Source: Beroe ovata (lineage: Eukaryota; Ctenophora; Nuda; Beroida; Beroidae). Taken from it: DNA of 29,642 nucleotides. The notes below the pieces were generated by a model. That model was not told where the DNA came from and did not search any database. It worked only from the letters and a program-made list of their open reading frames with translations. The DNA is taken from the NCBI GenBank assembly GCA_946803715.1, contig CAMPET010000058.1, positions 305,705-335,346 on the forward strand, written 5' to 3'. The position numbers and the translations under genes are program-made. This document shows positions 1-9,800 of the stretch, piece after piece. Numbering within the stretch: position 1 is the stretch's first letter; every line of letters starts with the position of its first letter.

Positions 1-44
1 TGTGTGTGTGTGTGTGTACTGTGTTTCTGTGTGTTTGTGTTCAG

Positions 45-57
45 TCTGTATCCCAGG
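45..57 (+). CDS. Candidate 13-nt microexon of the Ser/Pro/Gln-rich gene
   Basis: A TG/T-rich tract ending in TTCAG at 44 is followed by 13 nt and a GTGAGA donor. Read with one leading base it encodes LYPR and ends at a codon boundary, as the exon at 229 needs. The short length and the window edge leave it uncertain. Confidence 0.3.
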
Positions 58-228
58 GTGAGAGGGGGTATTCATGTCATTGATCCGGGCGTTCGATGTG
101 GTCTATGGTCGATTTCTCATGTGTCAATGATTAACAGTGTCATCAATAAATTGTTATTTGATGGACTGTGTTGTGTGATGTTTGCTACCATGCATTCTCG
201 TTCCCCTTATCTCGTGTGTATTTTTCAG

Positions 229-2695
229 ATTCTACAACAGCATTATCAAGACACTGTGCCTGGTGAGTGGTTACTTATAGTTTTTACATTCACCGTGTAA
301 CCCTTTCATCATGGACGCAATACCATTACTGGTGCGGGGTACTGGCATTAGACTGGCCTATCTGTATGTAGCAAGTCCGAGAAACTCATGTAGCGATCCC
401 CTATTATCGACCACTATTTAACAGTGTTTGTACCTCTCCCACTCTAGATATGCTAAGATTTACAAAAGCAATGTGAAGTATCTATGAACACTGTACAGTG
501 TACACCTATAACCTATGTACTGAGTACATTGGACTAGGGTCAATGATGCAGCTAACATGGAACCCAAGCGCAGAACGTGCCCTGAATTACTACGTATACC
601 CACAGTATCTATGCCCACTGTATGTACCTCACTAGAATATCATTGAATTCAGTTTTTCGTAAGATTAATATCCCAAAGTTTTCTTAGAATTTGAGACGTT
701 ATGCTATAACACACCGCGGTTATTAATGATCATTTTAAAGTGCATACTAAGATGACATCACCCCAGGTTCAATGCGTGACGTGGTATTTTGCTTGTTGTT
801 TTACGTCAGAGTGACAGTGCGTGATGATAGTGCGTGATGATAGTGCGTGATGATAGTGCGTGATGATAGTGCGTGATGATAGTGCGTGATGATAGTGTGT
901 GATATTGCGTGATAGTTCGTGATGATAGTGCGTGATGATAGTGTGTGATATTGCGTGATGATAGTGCGTGATTCCTGTATTTGTATAGTGTCGAGAGTGT
1001 TTATTTTACACTTGCGATATCGCCTGTGAACCGAGAGCCTGGATTGCTGTAGTTATGATAAATCTATTTTATCTCTCATTCTTATTGAGATCCCGATCAA
1101 GACCTATAGTAACGATTTGAAAAAAAGAGGCACATCTCATTTCCTCCGTATATTACCGAGATGAGAGATCAGTCGATGTGTGTTGTGCACAATAGGGTGT
1201 GTAGTTTGCGTGTGTGCGGGTGTAGAGCAGTGAAGAATTCAACACCAATTGTTAACCTATCTTAAAATGAATGATCTTTGCTTAATGGCAATTCGTTAAC
1301 ATGGCTATTGAATTATTAAAGTGAAATTTATCGTTCCTTGTATAATATACAAAAAAAGTGAAATCATACATAGCTATTCGAAGAATGAATGATCAGTGCA
1401 ATTCACATGAGATCACATGACCTCTAGCCTCCACTATTTGTCATTGTACAAGATCGGCTGTTGTAATTCTTACATCGCTAGACAGTAACAACAAATCATT
1501 TTCCAATTATAGTGTGTACATCAATTATTCATGTAACAACAGCCAGTGTGTAATCGCGCGCGGCGTCAGGGTGCTGCGCGCGTCACAGAGTTGGAAGGCG
1601 CGACAATATTTTATCGTATCGATATCTACAATAGTGCGCAATTTCTTGTTATTTTTGGAATTTTCCCAAATAAATGGGCAACTTACTATATAGCTTGACA
1701 GTGCTTTCCCACTTCACAATCTCAATTCTTATTAAAGATGATGACAAATTCCACTAAATAACCCCGTTTCTATGACAATTCATGCCCGCAGATAATCTGA
1801 GGATGGGCTCGCACCATCCCCAGCACCAGTTCGCGTTGCCGCACCATCCCAGTGGCTCAGGAGCGGGGTATTTCATGTCAATTGACGAGGCGACAGCTTC
1901 AGAGCTCAAGCACAGAGTTAGACAGTACAGCCCGTCTCCGCCAGCCACTCCTCAAATGAACTATACCGTGAGTTAACATCAAAGATTTGGTCGATTTTCA
2001 AGTTAAATGGATGTCTCAAAGACTTGAGGAAATTGTGCGTGGTAATGTATCGTTAATAATTTCCGCAGTTCGGGTCTCCAAATGCGAACTATCAGCGGAT
2101 GACAGCTCAAATGCAAGAATTCAATCTGCATTCGCCCACGAATCAAATGGGGATACATAGCGGTAACTGTTCGCCGCACAGTCACACCGATCAGCCGTCT
2201 CCAGACGTGAGTGTTACACTTTCACCGTTACACCCGTGTAACTGTTACGCTCTCTCTACTTGTTATACACTGTTACAGGTGTACGATATAAAACCCGGGA
2301 TAGAAGAAGCTATCGCTCAGTCTCAGCCCCAATACATGGGCTACTACCACAGTCAGCCGACTACACCTCAGGACGCGTCAAGCTACAGCAACCCTCCCTC
2401 TATACCCAAAATACAGGTACACATGTCCCCTCCCCTCCCCCCAGCATTCTCCCCTCATTTTCATAACGATTGAGCACGTGTAATTCAGGTTTATACCCCT
2501 GAGGAAGCTCTGTCGCCCCAATACTTCCCCCCTGATGATGATATGGACGGGACGTCTGACATGAGTGAGTATCTGCTCAACTTTGATGCAGACCCCCACG
2601 CACCGCTCCTGCACGGTGTGGACGATGTGGTGCAAGGGAGCAGCTCCATGGACCTTTACCAGGGTACGAACTTCCCTAATTACCCATACTCCTGA
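229..2695 (+). CDS. 3' part of an unrecognised Ser/Pro/Gln-rich protein, possibly a transcription-factor activation region
   Basis: Five exons join in phase with canonical splice sites: 229-262, 1792-1967, 2069-2206, 2279-2416 and 2489-2695 (TGA at 2693-2695). They encode 230 residues. A 13-nt exon at 45-57 is also possible, since its phase fits. The protein is low in complexity and rich in Q, H, Y, S and P. It has many S/T-P sites (YSPSPPATP, QPSPD, QPTTPQ, YTPEEALSP) and an acidic C-terminal part (PPDDDMDGTSD, then SEYLLNFDAD). That composition is typical of activation domains, but I see no DNA-binding domain and the family is not recognised. Upstream exons, probably with the folded domain, lie outside the window. 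Exons 3 and 4 are both exactly 138 nt, and the two introns flanking exon 4 are both 72 bp. The exon structure is well supported; the function is inference only. Confidence 0.7.
263..1791 (+). other. 1.5-kb phase-1 intron of the Ser/Pro/Gln-rich gene
   Basis: The donor is GTGAGT at 263 and the acceptor is CCCGCAG ending at 1791. It splits a codon after its first base (G|AT). Apart from the 13-bp tandem repeat at 816-972 and a GC-rich CGCGCGCGGCG patch near 1555, I see no gene in it. Confidence 0.6.
816..972 (+). repeat. 13-bp minisatellite
   Basis: The unit AGTGCGTGATGAT is repeated about eleven to twelve times. The first six copies are nearly perfect; later copies carry small deletions and G-to-T changes. 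It lies inside an intron. Confidence 0.9.
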
Positions 2696-2835
2696 GCTTG
2701 GTGTCGCGCGCGCTTCTTGCACGTGCAACTGCGAGAGCGCGTGCCTTTCCTTGCACGCACGTGTCTCACTAATTGGGGTTATATCCTGCCAAGAAATGTA
2801 TGTGTTTGCGTGTCTACGAATGAGTTATATTATGT

Positions 2836-2841
2836 ATTAAA
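2836..2841 (+). promoter_or_regulatory. Poly(A) signal ATTAAA
   Basis: ATTAAA, the commonest variant of AATAAA, lies 141 bp after the TGA of the Ser/Pro/Gln-rich gene. It is the only good signal near this 3' end. Confidence 0.55.
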
Positions 2842-4022
2842 GATGGTTTTTAAATCATTGGAATTGCCGGCCTAACGTCCTTTACTTTGAATTCTATGAT
2901 GTGGGCCAGATTCTTCACTCGCAGATGTCTGTAGTAGTCTGTTCTATACGCCGTGTTCTTACTCATATCATAGAGTCAACAGTAGGACGTCTGGTGCCGC
3001 CGATAGTACAAATCAATTTCTTGGTTTGGAGAAAATTTGTTAAGCCACCTTATTTTAACCGAAGTTACTGATATTTGTTCAGCGAAAATATGCCCTGTTT
3101 TATACAAGTGCTGGTTTATGAATATGAGGTATTGAGGAATACCGATAACCATTATAGATTCTGGTGTGTCAGTTGTACATGATATTTAACACAACTGATA
3201 CTTACACTTCATGAATAGGTATTGTCGTTACCTACCTTATGGTCGTTGTATAAAGAGGAGGAGATGGTATTATGTTTATTTTTGTGTCCGCTGATGCGAT
3301 ATCATATTATTCTAGAATCCGTGGCAGCATGTTTTGTATTCTAGGTTTATTATAGTTGAGATGGCGAGTGAGCAGTAGTAATCCATTTCCATATCCAATG
3401 ATTCATGAAGCGGCTTCATTATAGTCCTGGAGGAGCTTGTGAATGATATTTTTCATCTATTTTTTACCCTCCCTGGTTTTGTCAACCAGTAGATAACCTA
3501 CTAAGAATGATAGCTATTCAAAAGAAATTGGCTAACAGTGTAGATACTAAATTTAATCACTCAATCATCAATACCTATTTATGGTTTAATCATTTTCGCT
3601 TAACTCATTTAATAATTATGCGAATTTCCTACTCTAATTTCCGTAGTTCAGTCTGAAATTGAAAAAGGGTCTCGGCAAAATCAGTTTTTTGCGCCATAGT
3701 CCTTGTGACGTATTTCAGCAAGCACTTGACCTGGGAGTGGGCGTGCCTCTTACTGAGCTGTCTGGTTTCTGAAATTCACGGCGCAGGGCGATGAATTTCA
3801 AGTAACCAGCAGTAATTTCAAGTTATCCTACTTCCGATAGATAGATACAATCGCAAATCGATGAGGACAATCATGATATTTGAGCAATGAGCATTGAGAG
3901 AAAATTATTATAGGCAAGTTTAATCGTAATGATGTTAGTTTGTGCTCATTATTATTCGAATATTATGTTACAGATTTTAAATATAAGTTGAACCATGTTC
4001 CTATCGGGGCACTCTTTCCGGA
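2842..4022. other. Intergenic stretch without a recognisable gene
   Basis: The sequence is AT-rich with no long open frame on either strand. An acceptor-like TATTTCAG near 3718 is followed by a short open frame but lacks a good donor, so I did not call an exon. Upstream exons of the gene at 5324 could hide here. Confidence 0.5.
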
Positions 4023-4153
4023 TGCAGATGCTGAATCTGTCCACTGTTTCACTTTCTGGCGCGCGGCGCCTTGGCTTCATCGAACGGGAAGGCCAAGGCC
4101 TCTTCCGTCTTCAATATGAAAGCGCGCGCAAGAAACATTGGACAGCATCGGCA
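4023..4153. mobile_element. Degenerate GC-core foldback element (copy 1)
   Basis: This is an imperfect inverted repeat. The left arm contains TCTGTCCACTGTTTC and the right arm, read on the minus strand, TGCCGATGCTGTCCAATG followed by TTTCTTGCGCGCG. The centre has the family's GCGCGCGGCGCC and TTCATCGAA signatures, shared with the elements at 4532 and 28050. The arms have diverged more than in those copies. Open frames crossing it are by-products of its GC-rich sequence. Confidence 0.5.
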
Positions 4154-4531
4154 ATGTTGCTAAGTTGCTTCAGCTTCATGGCTTATATAATGGCCGCTAT
4201 GCTATAATGTGCACACGTACTATATGCCGGGCCGTTTGCGCCCCTCATTTTACTCAAGTCGTCATGAAACCTAAAAAAGTTCCAAACCACGGAGCCGCGC
4301 AGCGCGCGCGTAGTATGTAGTATCTTGGTCAGATCACGCAGCGTGGAAACATGCTCCAAGATATAATTTGTAGTATAGCGAACGAACACGTCAGCACGGT
4401 ACTATCATTGATAGTTTTGTCAATCGATGATAGACCCTGTCGAGCTAGTTTTGTTGCGCGCGCGCAAACTTATTCTCAGACAGAGAAACGCTGACGCAAG
4501 CCGCTTCGCGGTAGCAAGTTGTTGTTTGGAC

Positions 4532-4618
4532 TTGCCGGATGTTATCTGTCCACTGTTTCTTGCGCGCGGCGCGCGCGCCTTCATCGATGAAACAGTGGAC
4601 AGATAACATCCGGCACTA
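4532..4618. mobile_element. Foldback (MITE-like) element with perfect 27-bp arms (copy 2)
   Basis: Bases 4533-4559 are the exact reverse complement of 4589-4615. They enclose a 29-nt loop made of alternating GCGCGC runs followed by CTTCATCGAT. GTTTGGAC occurs on both sides (4524-4531 and 4619-4626), as expected of an 8-bp target-site duplication. No coding capacity is present, so it would be non-autonomous. Arm and core sequence match the element at 28050. Confidence 0.7.
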
Positions 4619-4626
4619 GTTTGGAC

Positions 4627-4847
4627 AGCAGTATCCACTCACAGAGGCATATCTGGGATAGAAAGCTAGTGAGCTTTACTCTAAAGGTTAGTGGATCAGC
4701 TATAAGGTGCAGGTCACTAGGAATGGTGTTCCACAGACATGGCCCAGTGACTGTGAAGGAGTGTTCGTAAAGGGACTGGTTTCTCAGGGAACATAACTTC
4801 TTTAGAGATGAAGTCTTTGCCTTGATGCCAGGATTCCAACTTGTGAT
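4627..4847 (-). mobile_element. Fragment of a non-LTR retrotransposon reverse-transcriptase C-terminus
   Basis: Read on the minus strand, about 70 codons are open. They include SLYEHSFTVTGPCLWNTIPS, followed after a few residues by DPLTFRVKLTSFL. The pattern of a short helix, F..TG..LWN.(I/L)P, then 10-15 residues and (S/T)F...L is the usual tail of LINE ORF2 proteins (CR1/L2/Jockey-like) just after the RT thumb. A stop lies directly upstream (TGA GAG ATC) and nothing more of the RT is visible, so this is a dead fragment. The foldback at 4532 abuts its 3' side. Confidence 0.6.
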
Positions 4848-5323
4848 CTCTCAATCAAAAGTCCTGTGCCCATACCTACTCACTCTCATTATGTCTCTAA
4901 GTCATTCTATTGTATGAATGTATGCTACCTGATGTGATGTTACCTTTGTGAAACATTGTTACCAAAATTAGACTTTTCCAGCTATGAAACCATGAAAATT
5001 TGGCTCTGATTTAAAGCGAAGAGCATGCCTGCAGATGCAGGAGTTCAATGTGTGAGTGTAATGCATGAACTGTTCTTGGCCACCCTGTTGCTTTACAGGG
5101 TCCAATAATGTTCAAATATTGAATTAATTTACATATTTTACTGAAATATGGCACTGAAGATTGGTTTATACCATGAAACATTATGTTTGCCCACTTTCAT
5201 TCGTTGTTTGACTTCAATCTATTTTACTGACTATAAAATATGCTACCACTTATGATAAAATTCTGGCTGTGTCCTGATGTTATTAAGTGAAGAGGCCTTT
5301 ACTGATACTGTTTAAATTCTCAG
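4848..5323. other. AT-rich stretch, probably intron or 5' region of the next gene
   Basis: No exon could be joined in phase to the one at 5324. A 17-nt candidate between CCTGCAG (5034) and GTGAGT (5052) is in the wrong phase. Nothing else was recognised. Confidence 0.4.
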
Positions 5324-6460
5324 GACTCTGCACAAATAAGGATTGAACAGGAAAGATCAGCTCTTCAAGAAAAATTGAGAGAAGACCAAGCAAGAATTGC
5401 CCAGGTAAGAAGCAGTACCATTTTTTCATTTTCTTAACTGTTATAGATGGTTTCAACTTTGTTGTCCTTATCAAGAATATTGCAGGTGGAACTTCGTCTT
5501 GAACTGCTTGCCAGACAAGAGAATGAATCTCAAACAAGGGGCAGTGGCTTAACAGAGCTCTCTTCTCCAGTCTCTACCAATAATGAATCTTTGGAAACTG
5601 ATGGCATCCCTACACATTCAACTGATGATGAAAATGCCAACCCAGTAACCATCCCTTCATATGTTTCTAAAGCAAAGAAAAGGAGATTGAGGAAGAAGAG
5701 ACTGAAGGATGCAAGGGAAACTCCAGTTATAGATATAATACCGCCCAGGGAAGAACCATCTGTCAAAAATGATCATGGTATCATATCAATTCGTCGCAAA
5801 GATTTTCAGCCATTAACTCATAGTGATTTCAAATTTTTAGTGGCAAAGGTTCAAGAATCACTAAATTTTATTAATATAACAAGTTCAGTCTCCATCTATA
5901 AGTGCTTCTTGCGATTGTTCTGTGATAGTAAAGCAAAGTTGAAATTGGTTCATACTTGTTGCAAGGATCTGCCACAGATTTCAGAAGACCACCCAGGGTT
6001 TTTGGCAGCTCTCCCTGGTATTCCATTTGACGATGTGTGCAGGATTGAATGTAGATTGCCTGAATCATATCATTCTCGCGTAACATATCCTGCTGATGAG
6101 TTAGTGCACAGTTTCTTAGCTGGATGTCCAAAAACCTTCACCTCAAATCAAGTCAAATTTGTTAAAACTATTAAACTCAAATCTTGCACAGATAAATCTA
6201 AGAATACAGTCTTGATCTTAGAGGTGTCAAAGCTTGTCTATGACTTCGTAAAATCTAACAACTATACAACAAAACTGAGGAAAAAGTATCGAGTCAGATG
6301 GCAGAAGAACACTAACAGAGACAATATTTTTACAAATGTTATTTACAAAAAAGTTGAAAATGTAGATGTGTATTGGGGAAAGAAAAGATTAGTGTGTCTT
6401 GCAGAAACAAGGAAACATGTGAATTCATGTTTTGATTTCAGATTCATGTATGACCCTTGA
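5324..6460 (+). CDS. 3' end of an unrecognised basic, coiled-coil-containing protein
   Basis: Two exons are visible: 5324-5404 (27 codons) and 5486-6460 (TGA). The intron between them (81 bp) has a branch-like CTTAACTG and a T-rich tract. The first exon and the start of the second form a charged heptad-like helix (about residues 1-42, EQERSALQEKLREDQARIAQ). An acidic/Ser-rich linker follows, then a nuclear-localisation-like run KAKKRRLRKKRLKDAR. A roughly 230-residue globular part rich in Lys, Phe and Cys ends in FDFRFMYDP. I do not recognise the family. The gene is more AT-rich than its neighbours, and its last exon of 975 bp is far longer than the typical exon here. Upstream exons are missing from this model. 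An alternative start at the ATG at 5447 is less likely, because the 5405-5485 intron signals are good. Confidence 0.65.
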
Positions 6461-6821
6461 GTAAGATAATTAGAAAACGAATGTATAAAGAGCAAAGTTA
6501 GTTGCTAATTTTCTTTGCCCTGCTCATTTAGAAAGATAAATTGTTGTTCATTTTTATTTTACTGCAGCACATGACTCTGTAGACAATATATTTATGTATT
6601 GATAGAGTTGAATACTTCAATGATTTCAGTTTATCTATCATCGTGAATAACCTTATGATAATCATCATTTGAATAGTAAATGCAAGTATGCAAAACAGTT
6701 GAAAACCAGAGATTCTACGTTCGATTCACTTACAATGAAAAATCCGTCTTTGTTTTTGTTACCTATTGTACAGACGTCTGACATCACACAGCTGATACTT
6801 TTGTCATAGGTTCCTATAGCA
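6461..6821. other. Intergenic spacer: 3' flank of the basic gene and 5' flank of MRPL47
   Basis: 361 bp of AT-rich sequence between a TGA and the next ATG, both on +. No TATA box or clear AATAAA is seen. Confidence 0.5.
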
Positions 6822-9800
6822 ATGATAAGAAAGTGTGGTAATGTACTTTGTCATGCTGGTGCTCCTTTATCAAGACTAATTTCCTCTTCCCCAAGGAGGC
6901 TGTCCTTGGAGGAATTCTTCTCTGATTATCTCATCAAGGTAACATACTTAAAAATACTCTTGTTATGTAACTGTCAGTACTCATGGTATACAAAGTAAAT
7001 ATATCATTTAAATAGTGTGTTGATCAATGAGTATTGTTGTTTTACCATGATATATATACTGTATGATGGAATGGGGCTGATATCAACTTTGCCCCTCCAG
7101 GATCAGAAGAATAGGACCATAGTGGACTCATCTAGCGAGGCTCCTGAGGAATTCTCCGATCAGTCTACTACTGATCTGGAGTTTGGGCGAACATGGGAAA
7201 TTCCCGACCTGCAGGCGCTCAAGTCACCTGTCCTTCACGCATTGTGGTGAGTCGATTGTCGCGTTATTTTACCGCCGTGTTATGGTGCTGCATCTACACC
7301 CGTACAAGTGACCGATGAAACCGAAATTAGGAATTATCTTTATGTCATTCATGGCGACACATCGCCATCATCAAAAGCTAAAGAGTATTAAGACATTTTC
7401 GTAGGTACGTGTTGCTGAAAGAACGCAACAAATGTCTGACGATGGATGCGTTTTACCGACAATACAGAAAGGAAACCGGTCCCTATGTTGACAGACTTAA
7501 CTCTGTTCAGGAGAGCATGGAAAACCTGCAAACAGTTGTCGAGCAAAGGGTATGAGCTAAAGTTGTGGAATTTCCCTCTTCAATCAATAAAATTGTTTCA
7601 AATTCACCAATGATTCGAATTAAGTACCTATACAATATACATGTCTTTCCTCGACTTACGCTAAAATGTTCACTCAATTTGCGCAATGCACAGGAACTGA
7701 ATATCGACATCGCGAAAACACACCTGTGGATGAAGCGAATATCTAATCTGTTGGGTGAGGATTTTGCCAAGGAACTGGCATCTACGTATGTAAAGTACAC
7801 TATGCCGCATACAGATGAGGAACAGCGAGAAATGAGGCATTTGAAGCACCGACAACTTTTCACAAGGGAATACAATAGGTAGGTAACGTTCGATTCTATA
7901 GGTAGACAGTTTTATCAATATCAATATGACTATTGACTATAATTTTAGACGCCCTCTTTCACTCTTTCACTTTTGTTTAGATTTTCCAGTGCGTATCGCT
8001 ATGGCAGTGAAAATTGAGTAGACGTAGAAGGTAGCTGTCTGAGACCCTTATGTGACCCCTTATTTGAACTACACTGGCATAGGTGTTAGTCACAGAGCCT
8101 TCGGACCTCGAAAAATGGAATAAGTGCTCAAAATTTCATAAGAAATGATGATTTAGTTATGGAAATTGATAAGACGTAGTAAGTTAAGGTCTGAGACCCT
8201 TATCTGACCCTTTATTTGACCAACACTTGCATGGACGTTGGTCACAGAGCCTTCGGACCTTGAAAATGGAATTACTGCTCAAAATCACATGATGATTAGA
8301 GTATGGAAATTGATAGGACGTAGTAAGTTAACGTCGGAGACCCTTATCTGATCCCTTATTTGACCAACACTGGCTTAGACGTTGGTCACAGAGCTTTTGG
8401 ACCTCGAAAAATGAAATCAGCGGTCAAAATTGCATAAAAATGGTGATTTAGTTATGGAAGTTGAGTGGAAGTAGTAAGTAGTCGTCTGAGACCCTTATCT
8501 GACCCCTTATTTGACCTACACTTGCATAGGTGTTGGTCACAGATTTCGGACCTCGAAAAATTGAATCAGCAGTCAAAATTACACAGGAAATGATAATTGA
8601 GTTATGAAATTGAGTAATCGCAGTAAGAAGACGCCTGAGACCCTTATCTGACCCCTTATTTGACACACACTGGCATATGCATTAATCACAGAGCCTTTGG
8701 ACCTCGATAAATAGAATCAGCGGTCAAAATTGCATGAAAAATGGTGATTTAGTTATGGAAATTGATAAGACGTAGTAAGTAGAGGTCTGAGACCCTTATC
8801 TGACCACTAATTTGACCTAAACTTGCATATGTGTTGGTCACAGAGCCTTAGGACCTCAAAAAATTGAATCAGTGGTCAAAATTACATAGGTAATGATAAT
8901 TAGAATATGGAAATTGATAAGACGTAGTAAGTTAACGTCTGAGACCCTTATCTGACCCCTTATTTGACCTAAACTTGCATAGGTGTTTGTCACAGAGCCT
9001 TCGGACCTCGAAAAATGGAATCAGCGCTCAAAATTACATAGGAAATGATGATATAGTTATGTAAATCGAGTAGACGCAGTAAGTAGACGTCTGAGACCCT
9101 TATCTGACCCCTTATTTGACCAACACTGGCATAGGCGATGGTCACAGAGCCTTCGGACCTCGAAAAATGGAATCAGCGCTCAAAATTGCATAGGAAATGA
9201 TGTTTTAGTTATGGAAATCGAGTAGACGTAGTAAGTAGACGTCTGAGACCCTTATCTGACCCCTTATTTGACCTACACTGGCATAGGCGTTGGTCACAGA
9301 GCCTTCGGACCTCGAAAAATGGAATCAGCGCTCAAAATTGCATAGGAAATGATGATTTAGTTATGGAAATTGAGTAGACGTGGTAAGTAGACGTCTGAGA
9401 CCCTTATCTGACCCCTTATTTGACCTACACTTGCATGGGCGTTGGTCTCAGGGTCTCTGGACCTCGAAAAGTAGAATCAGCGATCAAAATTGCATAGGAA
9501 ATGATGATTTAGTTATTAAAATCAAGAAGACGTAGTAAGTATACGTCTGAGACCCTTATCTATCCCCTTATTTGACCAACACTGGCATAGGCGATGGTCA
9601 CAGAGCCTTCGGACCTCGAAAAATGGAATCAGCGCTCAAAATTGCATAGGAAATGATGATTTAGTTATGGAAGTTGAGTAGAAGTAGTAAGTAGACGTCT
9701 GAGACCCTTATCTGACCCCTTATTTGACCTACACTTGTATGGGCGTTGGTCAAAGAGCTTTCAGACCTCGAAAAATGGAATCAGCGCTCAAAATTACATA

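Noticed and set aside
3995-4320. Two open frames of 60-70 codons
   Set aside because: They run through a foldback element and GC-rich repeat sequence; no exon signals or family resemblance.
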